From Oscillospiraceae bacterium (GTDB lineage: Bacteria; Bacillota; Clostridia; Oscillospirales; Oscillospiraceae): DNA of 44,537 nt. The notes beneath the pieces are model-generated. The model saw only the letters and a list, made by a program, of their open reading frames with translations, ran no database searches and was not told the DNA's origin. The DNA lies in contig SVKQ01000017.1 in the NCBI GenBank assembly GCA_015068325.1, positions 1 through 44,537 of the forward strand, given 5' to 3'. The position numbers were made by a program, and so were the translations under genes. Shown here one piece after another: positions 1 through 8,016 of this stretch. Numbering within the stretch: position 1 is the first letter of the stretch; each line of letters opens with the position of its first letter.

Positions 1-2
1 CC

Positions 3-545
3 GCCAACAGCGACGGCAGCTTTGACATCACCCTGCCCAAGGATCAGTGCGGCTGGGCCATCCCCATCGCCCTCCTCAAGGCCGACGGCACCACCACCGG
101 CGACCAGTATTACCTGGCCATCCCTGCCGAGGACAAGCTGATGCCCCAGGAGCCCGTGGAGCCGGAGGAGCCCGAAAATCCGGAGGCCCCCGCTGTGGAG
201 CCCTTCCCCTATGACGGCGACGAGGTCCAGTTCATTAACGTCGACGGCAACGCTTTCGGCATGTTTACGCCCCAGGAGGGCACCACCGCCTCCATCGACG
301 GTGACAATGTAGTCATCCACTACGTGCCCAAGAACACCACCGTCTACGGCGCCATCTACTTTGGTGCCATCTCCGACGCCGAGCTGACGGCGGACGTGAC
401 GTTCAACGGTGACGGCAGCTTTGACATCACCCTGCCCAAGGACCGGTGCGGCTGGGCCATCCCCGTGGCCCCCATCAAGATCAAGGACGGCGGCACCACC
501 TCCTCCCAGTACTATCTGGCCATCCCCGCTGCGGACAAGCTGACG
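3..545 (+). repeat. Tandem module repeat inside the surface protein gene, period 399 nt
   Basis: The segments 3-143 and 402-542 encode nearly identical peptides. Both contain DGSFDITLPKD, then CGWAIP, then QYYLAIPA(A/E)DKL. The offset is 399 nt (133 codons). The first copy is cut by the window edge, so more copies may lie upstream. Confidence 0.85.
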
Positions 546-2006
546 GATGTGACGGACGAGCCGGAGACCGCAGACTACTCCGCCGTGGATGCAGCCATCG
601 CCCAGATTCCCGATGACCTCTCCCTCTATACAGACGAGAGCGTGGCGGCGCTGCGGGAGGCGCTGGACGCCGTGGAGCGTGATCTGCCCGCCGACCGTCA
701 GGCCGATGTGGACGCCATGGCCCGGGCCATCGAGACTGCCCTCGCCGCCCTGGTGGAAAAGCCGTCGGATGGCCGCGTAGACCTGGAGATCATCAACAAC
801 ACCGGCATGTTCAAGGCCCTGTTCGCCTATGTGCAGACCGAGGACGGCCAGTCCACTCTGGTAGTGGCGCTGACCGGCAGCACCTATCACTATCTGTACA
901 AGGGCACCTACGCCCAAGCTGTGGCCAACGGCGACAACCGCGATAGCTGGATCGCCGGCTATCAGAACGAGGCTGGTAAGTGGCTGTTTGACTTCGACTT
1001 GGCGGACGGCGAGACCTATATCCCCGTGGTCTCTATCTCCAACACCTATCTCACCAGCTATGAGCGCGGCGACAACCCGCTGGAGCGCGCCTTCTATCCC
1101 CGCCAGTTGGAGCTGGATCTAGAGGCTGCGACACTGACGGTAGGCGACTACGACGAAACTGTTACCGTCTCCGTCACCAGCAGGGACGACACCTTCCAGG
1201 TGGCCGACACCGCCCGGATGCGCGTGGTGGGCGGTCCCAACTCCAACAACTTCCGCATATCGCCCGTGCTGCAGATGCTGGACGACACCTATGACCAGGT
1301 GACCTATCCCACGGTGACCGACGGCAAGCTGACCACCGCCACCGCGGCCCTGTCCGCCGAGGGGACCTTCACCATCGATATGCTGAACGCCCCCAATCTG
1401 TTCGCCTTCCGGGAGAAGGAGCCTATTGAGCTGCAGCTGCGCGTCAAGGCCACCGGCGAAACGGTCAATGTCACCATGACCATCGACCTGCTGGCCGGCA
1501 CCCTGGTCATCGGCGGCGATTCCGCACCGGAGGCCGAGTCGATCGTGTACACCTTTACTGTGGGTGGCAATGGCCAGTGGACCCAGGGCTCTGACGAGCC
1601 CTTCACCATTACGGTCAAGCGCAGCGTTGACGACGCTTCCACGTTCAGCCGGTTCACCGGCGTGCTGGTGGACGGCGAGACGGTGGATCCTTCCTGCTAT
1701 ACTGCCACCGCCGGCAGCGTGAACATCGCGCTGAACAGCTCCTATCTGGCCACCCTCTCCGCCGGCACTCACACCCTCACCGTCACCTTCACCGATGACG
1801 CGGTGAGCACGGAGTTCACTGTTCTGTCCGAAGACGACACCACAGATGAACCCGACGAGCCCACCGATATTGCGGAGGAGCCCGCTCAGCCTGAAGTCTC
1901 CCCCAAGACCGGTGACGGCGGCGTGACCCTGTGGGCCGTGCTGCTGTGCCTGTCCGCCGCCGGCGCGGTGACCCTTACCGCAGCCCGCAGACGCAGGGAT
2001 GCCTGA
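3..2006 (+). CDS. Sortase-anchored multidomain surface protein (5' end outside window)
   Basis: The frame is open from the first bases of the window, so the gene starts upstream and only about 668 C-terminal residues are seen. The visible order is: the end of one module (3-143), a second full module ending near 545, a FIVAR-type three-helix domain (about 561-770), a third related beta-rich module starting with NNTGMFKA (about 795-1130), a further beta domain, and an X2-like Ig-fold domain (about 1546-1830). An acidic Thr/Pro/Glu spacer then leads to SPKTGD, a hydrophobic helix and RRRRDA. The last three parts form a classic LPXTG-type cell-wall sorting signal with Ser in place of Leu, so the protein should be covalently attached by a sortase. 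The ligand is unknown; FIVAR and X2-like domains are common in adhesins and glycan-binding proteins of gut Firmicutes. Confidence is high for surface anchoring and low for function. Confidence 0.85.
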   Translation, partial: ANSDGSFDITLPKDQCGWAIPIALLKADGTTTGDQYYLAIPAEDKLMPQEPVEPEEPENPEAPAVEPFPYDGDEVQFINVDGNAFGMFTPQEGTTASIDGDNVVIHYVPKNTTVYGAIYFGAISDAELTADVTFNGDGSFDITLPKDRCGWAIPVAPIKIKDGGTTSSQYYLAIPAADKLTDVTDEPETADYSAVDAAIAQIPDDLSLYTDESVAALREALDAVERDLPADRQADVDAMARAIETALAALVEKPSDGRVDLEIINNTGMFKALFAYVQTEDGQSTLVVALTGSTYHYLYKGTYAQAVANGDNRDSWIAGYQNEAGKWLFDFDLADGETYIPVVSISNTYLTSYERGDNPLERAFYPRQLELDLEAATLTVGDYDETVTVSVTSRDDTFQVADTARMRVVGGPNSNNFRISPVLQMLDDTYDQVTYPTVTDGKLTTATAALSAEGTFTIDMLNAPNLFAFREKEPIELQLRVKATGETVNVTMTIDLLAGTLVIGGDSAPEAESIVYTFTVGGNGQWTQGSDEPFTITVKRSVDDASTFSRFTGVLVDGETVDPSCYTATAGSVNIALNSSYLATLSAGTHTLTVTFTDDAVSTEFTVLSEDDTTDEPDEPTDIAEEPAQPEVSPKTGDGGVTLWAVLLCLSAAGAVTLTAARRRRDA

Positions 2007-2064
2007 CAGGCGGCCCCGGTGATCCAGCGGCTGTGCCAGCCGGTTTCTCAAACTCAAACAATAC

Positions 2065-2099
2065 AGGGCGGGCACGGATCGTGCCCGCCCTACTCTTAT
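2065..2099 (+). terminator. Terminator after the surface protein gene
   Basis: An 11-bp perfect stem (AGGGCGGGCAC / GTGCCCGCCCT) with a GGATC loop lies 58 nt after the stop codon. It is followed by a pyrimidine-rich but not pure T stretch. Confidence 0.7.
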
Positions 2100-2116
2100 C
2101 CCCCGCGCATCACCCA

Positions 2117-2145
2117 TTGTTTTTTCCGGGAGAACCGTGTATAAT
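2117..2145 (+). promoter_or_regulatory. Sigma-A promoter for lplA
   Basis: TTGTTT, a 17-nt spacer, then a consensus TATAAT, about 50 nt ahead of the lplA start and just after the preceding terminator. Confidence 0.75.
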
Positions 2146-2195
2146 CTCCTTACAAATCGCGGCGCATGCATGCCGCCGGCACGGAGGAAGCAGCC

Positions 2196-3191
2196 ATGAA
2201 GCTGTCCTATCTGGACCTGACCACCACCGATCCGGCCTGGAACCTGGCCGTGGAGCAGTATGTCTTTGACAGTCTGCCCCGGGATCGGGCCTATTTCATG
2301 CTGTGGCAGAACGACAACGCCATCATCATCGGCAAGCACCAGAACACGTTGGCGGAGATCAACGAAGCCTACGTAGCCGCCCACGGCATCCGGGTAGTGC
2401 GTCGGCTCTCCGGCGGCGGTGCCGTCTACCATGACATGGGCAACCTGAACTTCACCTTCATCACCGATGCGGCCGACACGGAACAGCTGGATTTCAAGCT
2501 TTTCTGCCTGCCGGTGGTCCGCACACTGGAGCGCCTCGGCGTAAGCGCCCGGGTGGACGGCCGCAACGACATCACTATCGGCGGCCGCAAGTTCTCCGGC
2601 AATGCCCAATACCTCCGCGGCGGCCGCGTGATGCACCACGGCACCATCATGTTCGACTCCGACCTGGAGGTGGTGGGCCGGGCACTGCAGGTGGACCCCG
2701 ACAAAGTGCACTCCAAGGGCGTCAAATCCGTCCGCAGCCGCGTCACCAACGTGCGGGAGCACCTGCCCCGGGACATCTCCCTGCCGGAGTTCCGCGCTAT
2801 ACTGTTGCAGAACATCCTGCAGGAGACGCCCGGTGAGCCCTGGGTACTGACGGAGGCTGATCTGGCCGCCGTGGCCGCGCTGCGGGAGCAGCGCTACGCC
2901 GCGTGGGAGTGGAACTACGGCTCCTCCCCCGTCTGCACCGTGGTGAAACGGCGCCGCTTTGACGGCTGCGGTCTGGTGGAGGTCTACCTCACCGTAGAGC
3001 GCGGCCTTATCACCGGCGCCGCCTTCCGGGGCGACTTCTTCAGCGCTGTGGAGCCGGAGGAGCTGGCTGCCCGTCTGACGGGCCTGCGGCCCGAGCCGGC
3101 CCACTATGAAGCTGCTCTGCGGGGCGTGGATGTACCCCGCTATTTCACCGGCCTCACCAACGGGCAGCTCTTGTCGCTGCTGTGTGAGTGA
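2196..3191 (+). CDS. lplA: Lipoate-protein ligase A
   Basis: The 331-residue protein has the LplA signature RRLSGGGAVYHDMGN and the conserved GGRKFSGNAQ lysine region. The family activates lipoate with ATP to lipoyl-AMP and transfers it to lysines on GcvH and on E2 subunits of 2-oxoacid dehydrogenases, in the cytoplasm. An upstream ATG exists at 2166, but GGAGGAAG at 2183-2190 sits 5 nt before the ATG at 2196 and that start matches family N-termini. No lipoylated target protein is encoded nearby, so the gene probably serves exogenous lipoate scavenging for proteins encoded elsewhere. It is followed after 31 nt by a kinase-like gene and is probably cotranscribed with it. Confidence 0.93.
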   Translation: MKLSYLDLTTTDPAWNLAVEQYVFDSLPRDRAYFMLWQNDNAIIIGKHQNTLAEINEAYVAAHGIRVVRRLSGGGAVYHDMGNLNFTFITDAADTEQLDFKLFCLPVVRTLERLGVSARVDGRNDITIGGRKFSGNAQYLRGGRVMHHGTIMFDSDLEVVGRALQVDPDKVHSKGVKSVRSRVTNVREHLPRDISLPEFRAILLQNILQETPGEPWVLTEADLAAVAALREQRYAAWEWNYGSSPVCTVVKRRRFDGCGLVEVYLTVERGLITGAAFRGDFFSAVEPEELAARLTGLRPEPAHYEAALRGVDVPRYFTGLTNGQLLSLLCE

Positions 3192-3222
3192 GCCGATTCT
3201 TTGACGAAAGGAGCCCGCGGCC

Positions 3223-4602
3223 ATGGAGTATCTCGGCATCCCGGTCTCCCTGCGGAACCGTCCGCCGCTGGACCCGGATTTTCTCCCCCTGCACCGGTTC
3301 AGCGAAAGCTTTCTGGCCACCGCCCGCCGCCCTTTCTCCCTGGCCGTGGAGCGTCCCGGCGGCGTGGCCGTGTGCCGCACCCGCATCCACGGCACCTCCG
3401 ACCGTTTCGCCGCGGACGTGTATCATGTAGAGCGGTGTCTCAAGACGCTGCTGTGGGTGAAGGGTGGCTATCGGGTCCATCTCTCCGGCGACGCGGACGT
3501 GTGCGCCGCTCTGCGCCGGATCTACGCCCCTGGCGGCGCGCGCGCCTTTGACGCCTGTTTCATGGCCGATGTCTACCGACAGCCTTTCCAGGTGATCGAG
3601 TCGGATCTTCTGCCTGCCCGGCAGGACGATTTCCGGCCGCTGGGTGGCCATCTCCGCGGCTACCGTATCGGTTTCGACGCCGGCGGCTCCGACCGGAAGG
3701 TATCCGCTCTCATCGACGGCCGGATTGTGTATAGCCAGGAGGTCGTCTGGCACCCTGCGCAGAGCACAGACCCTGCCTATCACTATGACGGTGTCGTGTC
3801 GTCCCTCCGCGCCGCAGCGGCACACCTGCCCCGGGTGGACGCCGTGGGCATCTCCTCCGCCGGCATCCTTTTGGACAATCGGATCATGCGTTCCTCCCTC
3901 TTCCGCGGGATACCGCCGGAGGCCGCCGACGATGTGCCGGATCTCTATCTCCGCGCCGTGACCGATACCTTCGGCTCCGTGCCCTGCGCCGCCGCCAACG
4001 ACGGTGATGTCTCCGCTCTGGCCGGTGCCATGGCCCTGGGCGAGCGCAGCCTGCTGGGGATTGCCATGGGCACCAGTCAGGCCGGCGGTTTCGTAGATGC
4101 CGGCGGCCGCATCACCGGGTGGCTCAACGAGTTGGCCTTTGTGCCAGTGGATGTCCGCCCCGATGCCGCGGCGGACGAGTGGAGCGGCGACGTTGGCTGC
4201 GGCGCCCAGTATTTCTCCCAGGAGGCCGTCATCCGCCTGGCCGCTGTCGCCGGCATCCCCCTGGACGATCACCTGTCCCCCGCCGAAAAGCTGCAGCAGG
4301 TGCAAACCCTTCTGGAGCATGACGACCCCCGCCCCGCCGCTGTATTCGACACCATCGGCGTATATCTGGCCCACGCGCTGGCCCAGTACCACACCATATA
4401 CGGCTTCCACCATGTGCTGCTTCTGGGGCGGGTCACTTCCGGCCACGGCGGCGAGCACATTCTGGCGCGCTGCCGGGCCGTGTTGGCCGACGAATACCCC
4501 GCCGTGGCCCGGGCCGTCCACCTCACTCTGCCGGATGAATCTTTCCGGCGGCTGGGTCAGTCGGCCGCCGCTGCCAGCCTGCCGGCGCTCCCGCTGCTAT
4601 GA
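3223..4602 (+). CDS. ROK-like sugar kinase / ASKHA-fold protein with an N-terminal extension
   Basis: Residues from about 145 on fit the ASKHA fold of ROK kinases. There is a phosphate-1 loop (GFDAGGSDRKVSALIDG), a central NDGDVSALAGA that aligns with the ROK ND-A-N-A segment holding the catalytic Asp, and a glycine-rich MGTSQAGGFVDAGG. The usual zinc-binding Cys motif of ROK proteins is not visible, and about 145 residues precede the kinase fold; I do not recognise that domain. At 459 residues the protein is longer than a typical 300-320 residue ROK glucokinase, and there is no HTH to suggest a repressor. The start is set by AAAGGAG at 3207-3213. It lies 31 nt after lplA and ends before a strong terminator. 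Substrate unknown. Confidence 0.7.
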   Translation: MEYLGIPVSLRNRPPLDPDFLPLHRFSESFLATARRPFSLAVERPGGVAVCRTRIHGTSDRFAADVYHVERCLKTLLWVKGGYRVHLSGDADVCAALRRIYAPGGARAFDACFMADVYRQPFQVIESDLLPARQDDFRPLGGHLRGYRIGFDAGGSDRKVSALIDGRIVYSQEVVWHPAQSTDPAYHYDGVVSSLRAAAAHLPRVDAVGISSAGILLDNRIMRSSLFRGIPPEAADDVPDLYLRAVTDTFGSVPCAAANDGDVSALAGAMALGERSLLGIAMGTSQAGGFVDAGGRITGWLNELAFVPVDVRPDAAADEWSGDVGCGAQYFSQEAVIRLAAVAGIPLDDHLSPAEKLQQVQTLLEHDDPRPAAVFDTIGVYLAHALAQYHTIYGFHHVLLLGRVTSGHGGEHILARCRAVLADEYPAVARAVHLTLPDESFRRLGQSAAAASLPALPLL

Positions 4603-4623
4603 ATGGATTGAATGGATGAAAAG

Positions 4624-4654
4624 GAGCGGGCCCCGGTCTGACCGGGGCCCGCTC
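4624..4654. terminator. Bidirectional terminator between converging genes
   Basis: A perfect 14-bp stem (GAGCGGGCCCCGGT and its complement) with a 3-nt loop lies between the kinase-like gene (plus) and the permease gene (minus). TTCTTA follows on the plus strand and CTTTTC on the minus strand. Confidence 0.85.
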
Positions 4655-4674
4655 TTCTTAATATCCGCCTGTGG

Positions 4675-6144
4675 TTATTGATCCTCTTTCTCCTGTCGGG
4701 CCAGCTTCTGGGCCTTCAGTTCCGCCAGATGGGCGGCGGCCTCCTCGGCGGCCCGATCCTCGGCGGTCTTGGGGATCAGCAGGTTCAGCACGATGGCCAG
4801 CAGCGCCGCCGGCACGATGCCGGAGCCGCCGAACACCAGGTTGATGTTGGTGCCCAGGCCGGCGATGGCGCCGGCAGTAGCGCCCAGGCCATAGCCCACA
4901 CCCAGCGCCACGGACACGATGGTGATGATGCGGTTGGTGATGCCGTACTTGGTGATCAGCTGGATGCCGGAGATGGCGATGGAGGCGAACATCATCACAG
5001 CGGCGCCGCCCAGCACGCTCTGAGGCATGATGGACACCACGGCGGCCAGCTTGGGGCTCAGGCCACACAGCACCAGGAAGACAGCTCCCACCGCCAGGGC
5101 GAAGCGGTTGACCACCTTGGTCATGGCCACCAGGCCCACGTTCTGGGAGAAGGAGGTGTTGGGCAGTACACCGAACAGCGCTGCAAAAGAGGAACCCAGA
5201 CCATCACAGGTGACGGCACCGGAGAGCTCCTTGTCGGTGGCCTCGCGGCCCATGCCGCCCTCGATGCAGCCGGCGGTATCGCCCACCGTCTCCACGGCGG
5301 TGACGATGAACATGATGGCGATGGGGACAATGGCCTCCATCTGGAAGGTGGGCTTCACCGGCAGCAGCCTGGGGATGGAGACCCAAGCCGCGTCGCGGAT
5401 CTGGGCCCATTTCAGCACCCACGCCTTGGTGAATTCAGCTCCGTCGGCATCCACGCCGGTGGTGGGCAACACCATGCCCAGCACGGCGCACAGGATGTAG
5501 CCGAAGATGATGCCGAACAAAATGGCGGAGGTGGATGTGATCCCCTTGGTAAAGTGCTTCAACAGTACGATGACCGCCAGTACGGCCGCGCCGATGAGCA
5601 GGTTCTCCAGCGAGCCAAAGTCCTTGGCGCCGGAGCCGCCTGCGAAGGAATTGACGCCCACGGAGATCAGGCTCAGGCCGATGGCCAGCACCACCGTGCC
5701 TGTAACCACCGGCGGGAACAGCTTGCGCAGGGGCTTGATGAAGAAGCCCAGCACCGTCTCGAACAGGCCACCCACGATGGAGGCGCCCAGTATGGCGCCG
5801 TAAGCGATCACGCCACCGCCCATGGAGGCGGCCACGCTGCGCATGACACCCAGGAAGCCGGAGCTGGTGCCCATGATGATGGGTACCTGGCCACCGATGG
5901 GACCGATGGAGAACAGCTGCACCAGCGTCACCAGGCCGGCCACCAGCATGGCGTTCTGCAGCAGCGTCACATACAAGGCCGGGTCGCTGGCGGTGATGCC
6001 GCAGGCGCCGCAGATGATGATCAGCGGGGTCAGGTTGCCCACGAACATGGCCAGCACATGTTGGATGCCCAGCGGGATGGCATGCTTGAGGGGGATGCGG
6101 CCCCGGAACTCATAGGGGCTGGAGTATTTTGCCTCTTTTTTCAT
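4675..6144 (-). CDS. NCS2 family nucleobase permease, probably xanthine/purine
   Basis: This 489-residue integral membrane protein has the features of nucleobase:cation symporter-2 transporters: many hydrophobic helices, a TAVETVGDT segment in the central substrate-binding helix region, and the family motif around SFSQNVGLVAMTKVVNR. NCS2 proteins import xanthine, uric acid or uracil with protons or sodium. The sequence reads closer to the xanthine/urate branch than to UraA, but specificity is inferred. The start at 6144 is chosen over longer frames because AAAGGAGCGTAT directly precedes it. The C-terminal tail is charged and rich in Ala, Glu and Lys. I saw no purine riboswitch in the short leader. 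It appears to be a single-gene transcript. Confidence 0.85.
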   Translation of the reverse strand: MKKEAKYSSPYEFRGRIPLKHAIPLGIQHVLAMFVGNLTPLIIICGACGITASDPALYVTLLQNAMLVAGLVTLVQLFSIGPIGGQVPIIMGTSSGFLGVMRSVAASMGGGVIAYGAILGASIVGGLFETVLGFFIKPLRKLFPPVVTGTVVLAIGLSLISVGVNSFAGGSGAKDFGSLENLLIGAAVLAVIVLLKHFTKGITSTSAILFGIIFGYILCAVLGMVLPTTGVDADGAEFTKAWVLKWAQIRDAAWVSIPRLLPVKPTFQMEAIVPIAIMFIVTAVETVGDTAGCIEGGMGREATDKELSGAVTCDGLGSSFAALFGVLPNTSFSQNVGLVAMTKVVNRFALAVGAVFLVLCGLSPKLAAVVSIMPQSVLGGAAVMMFASIAISGIQLITKYGITNRIITIVSVALGVGYGLGATAGAIAGLGTNINLVFGGSGIVPAALLAIVLNLLIPKTAEDRAAEEAAAHLAELKAQKLARQEKEDQ

Positions 6145-6198
6145 ATACGCTCCTTTCATGTGCATCTCTGTCTCTTTCTTGCCCGTCGATACAATAAT

Positions 6199-6227
6199 GT
6201 TATACCACATTTCCGGTTCTTTGAAAA
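6199..6227 (-). promoter_or_regulatory. Possible promoter for the NCS2 permease
   Basis: On the minus strand TTTTCA, 17 nt, TATAAC lies about 55 nt upstream of the permease start. The -35 is poor, so this is tentative. Confidence 0.4.
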
Positions 6228-6309
6228 GCAAAACTGCCACATTATTTCCTTATCGCAGGGTTCACATTCCTCCCGGCAAGCCCGCTTTTCCGCACCTCAA
6301 GCGCAGTTT

Positions 6310-6353
6310 CAGACAAAAGGCGGCATGTTGAAAAACATGCCGCCTTTTGTCTG
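6310..6353 (-). terminator. Terminator of tRNA-Thr
   Basis: A perfect 20-bp inverted repeat with a GAAA loop (GAAA on the plus strand, TTTC on the transcript). The first stem bases lie inside the encoded CCA end of the tRNA, so the hairpin begins within the tRNA 3' end. Cleavage or exonuclease trimming would be needed to free the mature end. Confidence 0.85.
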
Positions 6354-6427
6354 GAGCTGGATGCGGGATTCGAACCCGCGACCTCATGATTACGAATCAG
6401 GCGCTCTACCGGCTGAGCTAATCCAGC
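6352..6427 (-). tRNA. tRNA-Thr (anticodon CGU)
   Basis: The cloverleaf runs from GCTGGAT at 6427 to an encoded CCA at 6354-6352, 76 nt in all. The acceptor arm is a 7-bp match, the D arm is GCTC/GAGC, the T arm is GCGGG-TTCGAAT-CCCGC, and the anticodon loop is TTCGTAA, giving CGU for threonine ACG codons. One oddity is a C28-U42 mismatch in the anticodon stem. A consensus promoter lies upstream and a strong hairpin lies immediately downstream. Confidence 0.95.
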
Positions 6428-6475
6428 GTATGCACGTGTCCCGCGGTACCGGCCCTGCCGAAAACCACGCTTGCT

Positions 6476-6504
6476 ATTCTACCATTCTTTTGTTTGTTCG
6501 TCAA
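6476..6504 (-). promoter_or_regulatory. Sigma-A promoter for tRNA-Thr
   Basis: On the minus strand TTGACG, a 17-nt spacer, then TAGAAT, about 50 nt upstream of the tRNA 5' end. Confidence 0.8.
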
Positions 6505-6968
6505 CTCCCAATTCCCGTTTATCTCCCCCGCCTGTCCGGATTATACATAATGTAATCATTCCCCGGAATATCCCCCAAAAATGTCGCTTGTACCGGCAGT
6601 TCCTATGCTCCTGCATTTTTTCCGTCAAAATTGACCGTTGGAAAAGTACTCTTTCCTGTCGGAATACTCTTCTTTTTCCGCACTTTTTTCCCCTCTCGCT
6701 TTCATATCCGCTTCCGCAGAAATTTTACATAATTTTTAACTGAATAATCTTCTACAAGAAGTTATCCACATTTTCCACAGATTTTTCCACAGTTTCAAAA
6801 TCGTTTTAATCACAGGTTTTTCGCCATAATATCCTAATTTTTCCAGTTCCGGCAATGCTCTTTTGCCCACATCTGGATTTCACATTTTTATTTACATAAT
6901 ACGACATATGCCCGGTTTGGCTGTTTTGATGCATCCTCCGCCTGCCTGCTGTGGTTTACACAAACGGA
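6505..6968. other. AT-rich intergenic region with a cluster of DnaA boxes
   Basis: No convincing gene lies in this stretch. It is much richer in A and T than its neighbours. At 6762-6791 there is a perfect DnaA box, TTATCCACA (6762-6770), followed directly by TTTTCCACA (6771-6779) and TTTTCCACA (6783-6791), all in the same orientation. Looser matches occur at 6541-6549 (TTATACATA), 6723-6731 (TTTTACATA) and 6863-6871 (TTGCCCACA). What the cluster does is unknown; see findings. Confidence 0.7.
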
Positions 6969-6998
6969 CGGCCCCGCGGCGATGCTGCCGCAGGGCCG
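6969..6998 (-). terminator. Hairpin ending the polA-rimI-tsaD transcript
   Basis: CGGCCCCGCGGC and GCCGCAGGGCCG form a 12-bp stem with one C-A mismatch and a 6-nt loop. It starts 4 nt after the tsaD stop. The T stretch is stronger on the plus strand, so termination in the tsaD direction is plausible but not certain. Confidence 0.55.
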
Positions 6999-7002
6999 TT
7001 TT

Positions 7003-8016
7003 TCACATGTTTTTCCCCAGATCCATGGTGGCATAGGCGTTCAGATCCAGCGCCGCCGTGTGTCCGCCCAGGTACTCATAGTACCCCTGGGCGCCAATCA
7101 TGGCGCCGTTGTCGCCGCACCAGCGCAGAGGCGGCAGATACAGCCTGACGCCCGCTGCGGTACAGGCCGCCTCCAGATCCTCCCGGATCACGGAGTTGGC
7201 CGCCACGCCACCGGCAGCCACCAGCTTCCTGCGCCCGGTCAGTTCCAGCGCCCGCATGGCCCGCGGCACCAGCTCGTCGCTGACGGCCCGGGTGAAATCC
7301 ATGGCCAAGGCCTCCCTGTCCAGCGCCTCCCCCTTCTGCTCGGCGTTGTGGGCCAGATTGACCACCGCCGTTTTGAGGCCGGAAAAGCTCATGTCCAGCT
7401 CCGCGCCGTCCACATGAGCCCGGGGCAGGTCGTACCTGCCGCCCGTCGACTGCCGGGCCAGCTCGTCCATGGGCTTCCCTCCGGGATAGGGCAAGCCCAG
7501 TACCCTGGCCACCTTGTCGAAGCACTCGCCGGCGGCGTCGTCCCGGGTGGAGCCCAAGATCTCCATATCGGTATAGTCCCGCACATCCACGATCAGCGTG
7601 TTGCCGCCGGAAATAGCCAGCGCCAGAAACGGCGGCTCCAGTTCTGGAAAAGCCAGATAGTTGGCGGCGATATGGCCGCGGATATGGTGCACCGGAATCA
7701 GCGGAACGCCCAGAGCATAGGCCACCGACTTGGCAAAGCTGACGCCCACCAGCACCGCGCCGATGAGTCCCGGGGCATAGGTCACCGCCACCGCGTCGAT
7801 GTCCACTTTTGTCACTCCCGCGTCCCGGAGTGCCTGGTCGGTGAGCCCCACAATGGCCTCCACATGCTTCCGGGAGGCGATCTCCGGCACCACACCGCCG
7901 TACAGGGCGTGCATGTCCGCCTGGGAGAGGATGGCGTCGGACAGCACCGTCCGGCCGTCCCGCACCACCGCCACGGCGGTCTCGTCGCAGGAGGACTCAA
8001 AGGCCAGTATGTTCAT
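7003..8016 (-). CDS. tsaD: tRNA N6-adenosine threonylcarbamoyltransferase
   Basis: This 337-residue protein has typical TsaD (Gcp/YgjD) features: the N-terminus MNILAFESSCDETAVAVV, the metal-binding segment HHIRGHIAAN near residue 110, and GGNTLI of the ASKHA nucleotide pocket. TsaD transfers threonylcarbamoyl from TC-AMP to A37 of tRNAs that read ANN codons. It acts with TsaB and TsaE, neither of which is encoded in this window. Its ATG overlaps the rimI stop in an ATGA, with GAGGAGGACGGGGA as ribosome binding site inside rimI, so the two are translationally coupled. Family length is normal. Confidence 0.97.
   Translation of the reverse strand: MNILAFESSCDETAVAVVRDGRTVLSDAILSQADMHALYGGVVPEIASRKHVEAIVGLTDQALRDAGVTKVDIDAVAVTYAPGLIGAVLVGVSFAKSVAYALGVPLIPVHHIRGHIAANYLAFPELEPPFLALAISGGNTLIVDVRDYTDMEILGSTRDDAAGECFDKVARVLGLPYPGGKPMDELARQSTGGRYDLPRAHVDGAELDMSFSGLKTAVVNLAHNAEQKGEALDREALAMDFTRAVSDELVPRAMRALELTGRRKLVAAGGVAANSVIREDLEAACTAAGVRLYLPPLRWCGDNGAMIGAQGYYEYLGGHTAALDLNAYATMDLGKNM

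Noticed and set aside
1119-3395. A minus-strand open frame of about 758 codons
   Set aside because: It runs opposite the surface protein and lplA, has no ribosome site or recognisable domain, and is a composition artefact.
6145-6310. Purine riboswitch ahead of the NCS2 permease
   Set aside because: The leader is short and I saw neither the conserved guanine-aptamer loops nor an attenuator.
6505-6968. Chromosomal origin of replication
   Set aside because: DnaA boxes and AT-richness fit, but dnaA/dnaN are not adjacent, and the genes to the right read toward the region rather than away from it.
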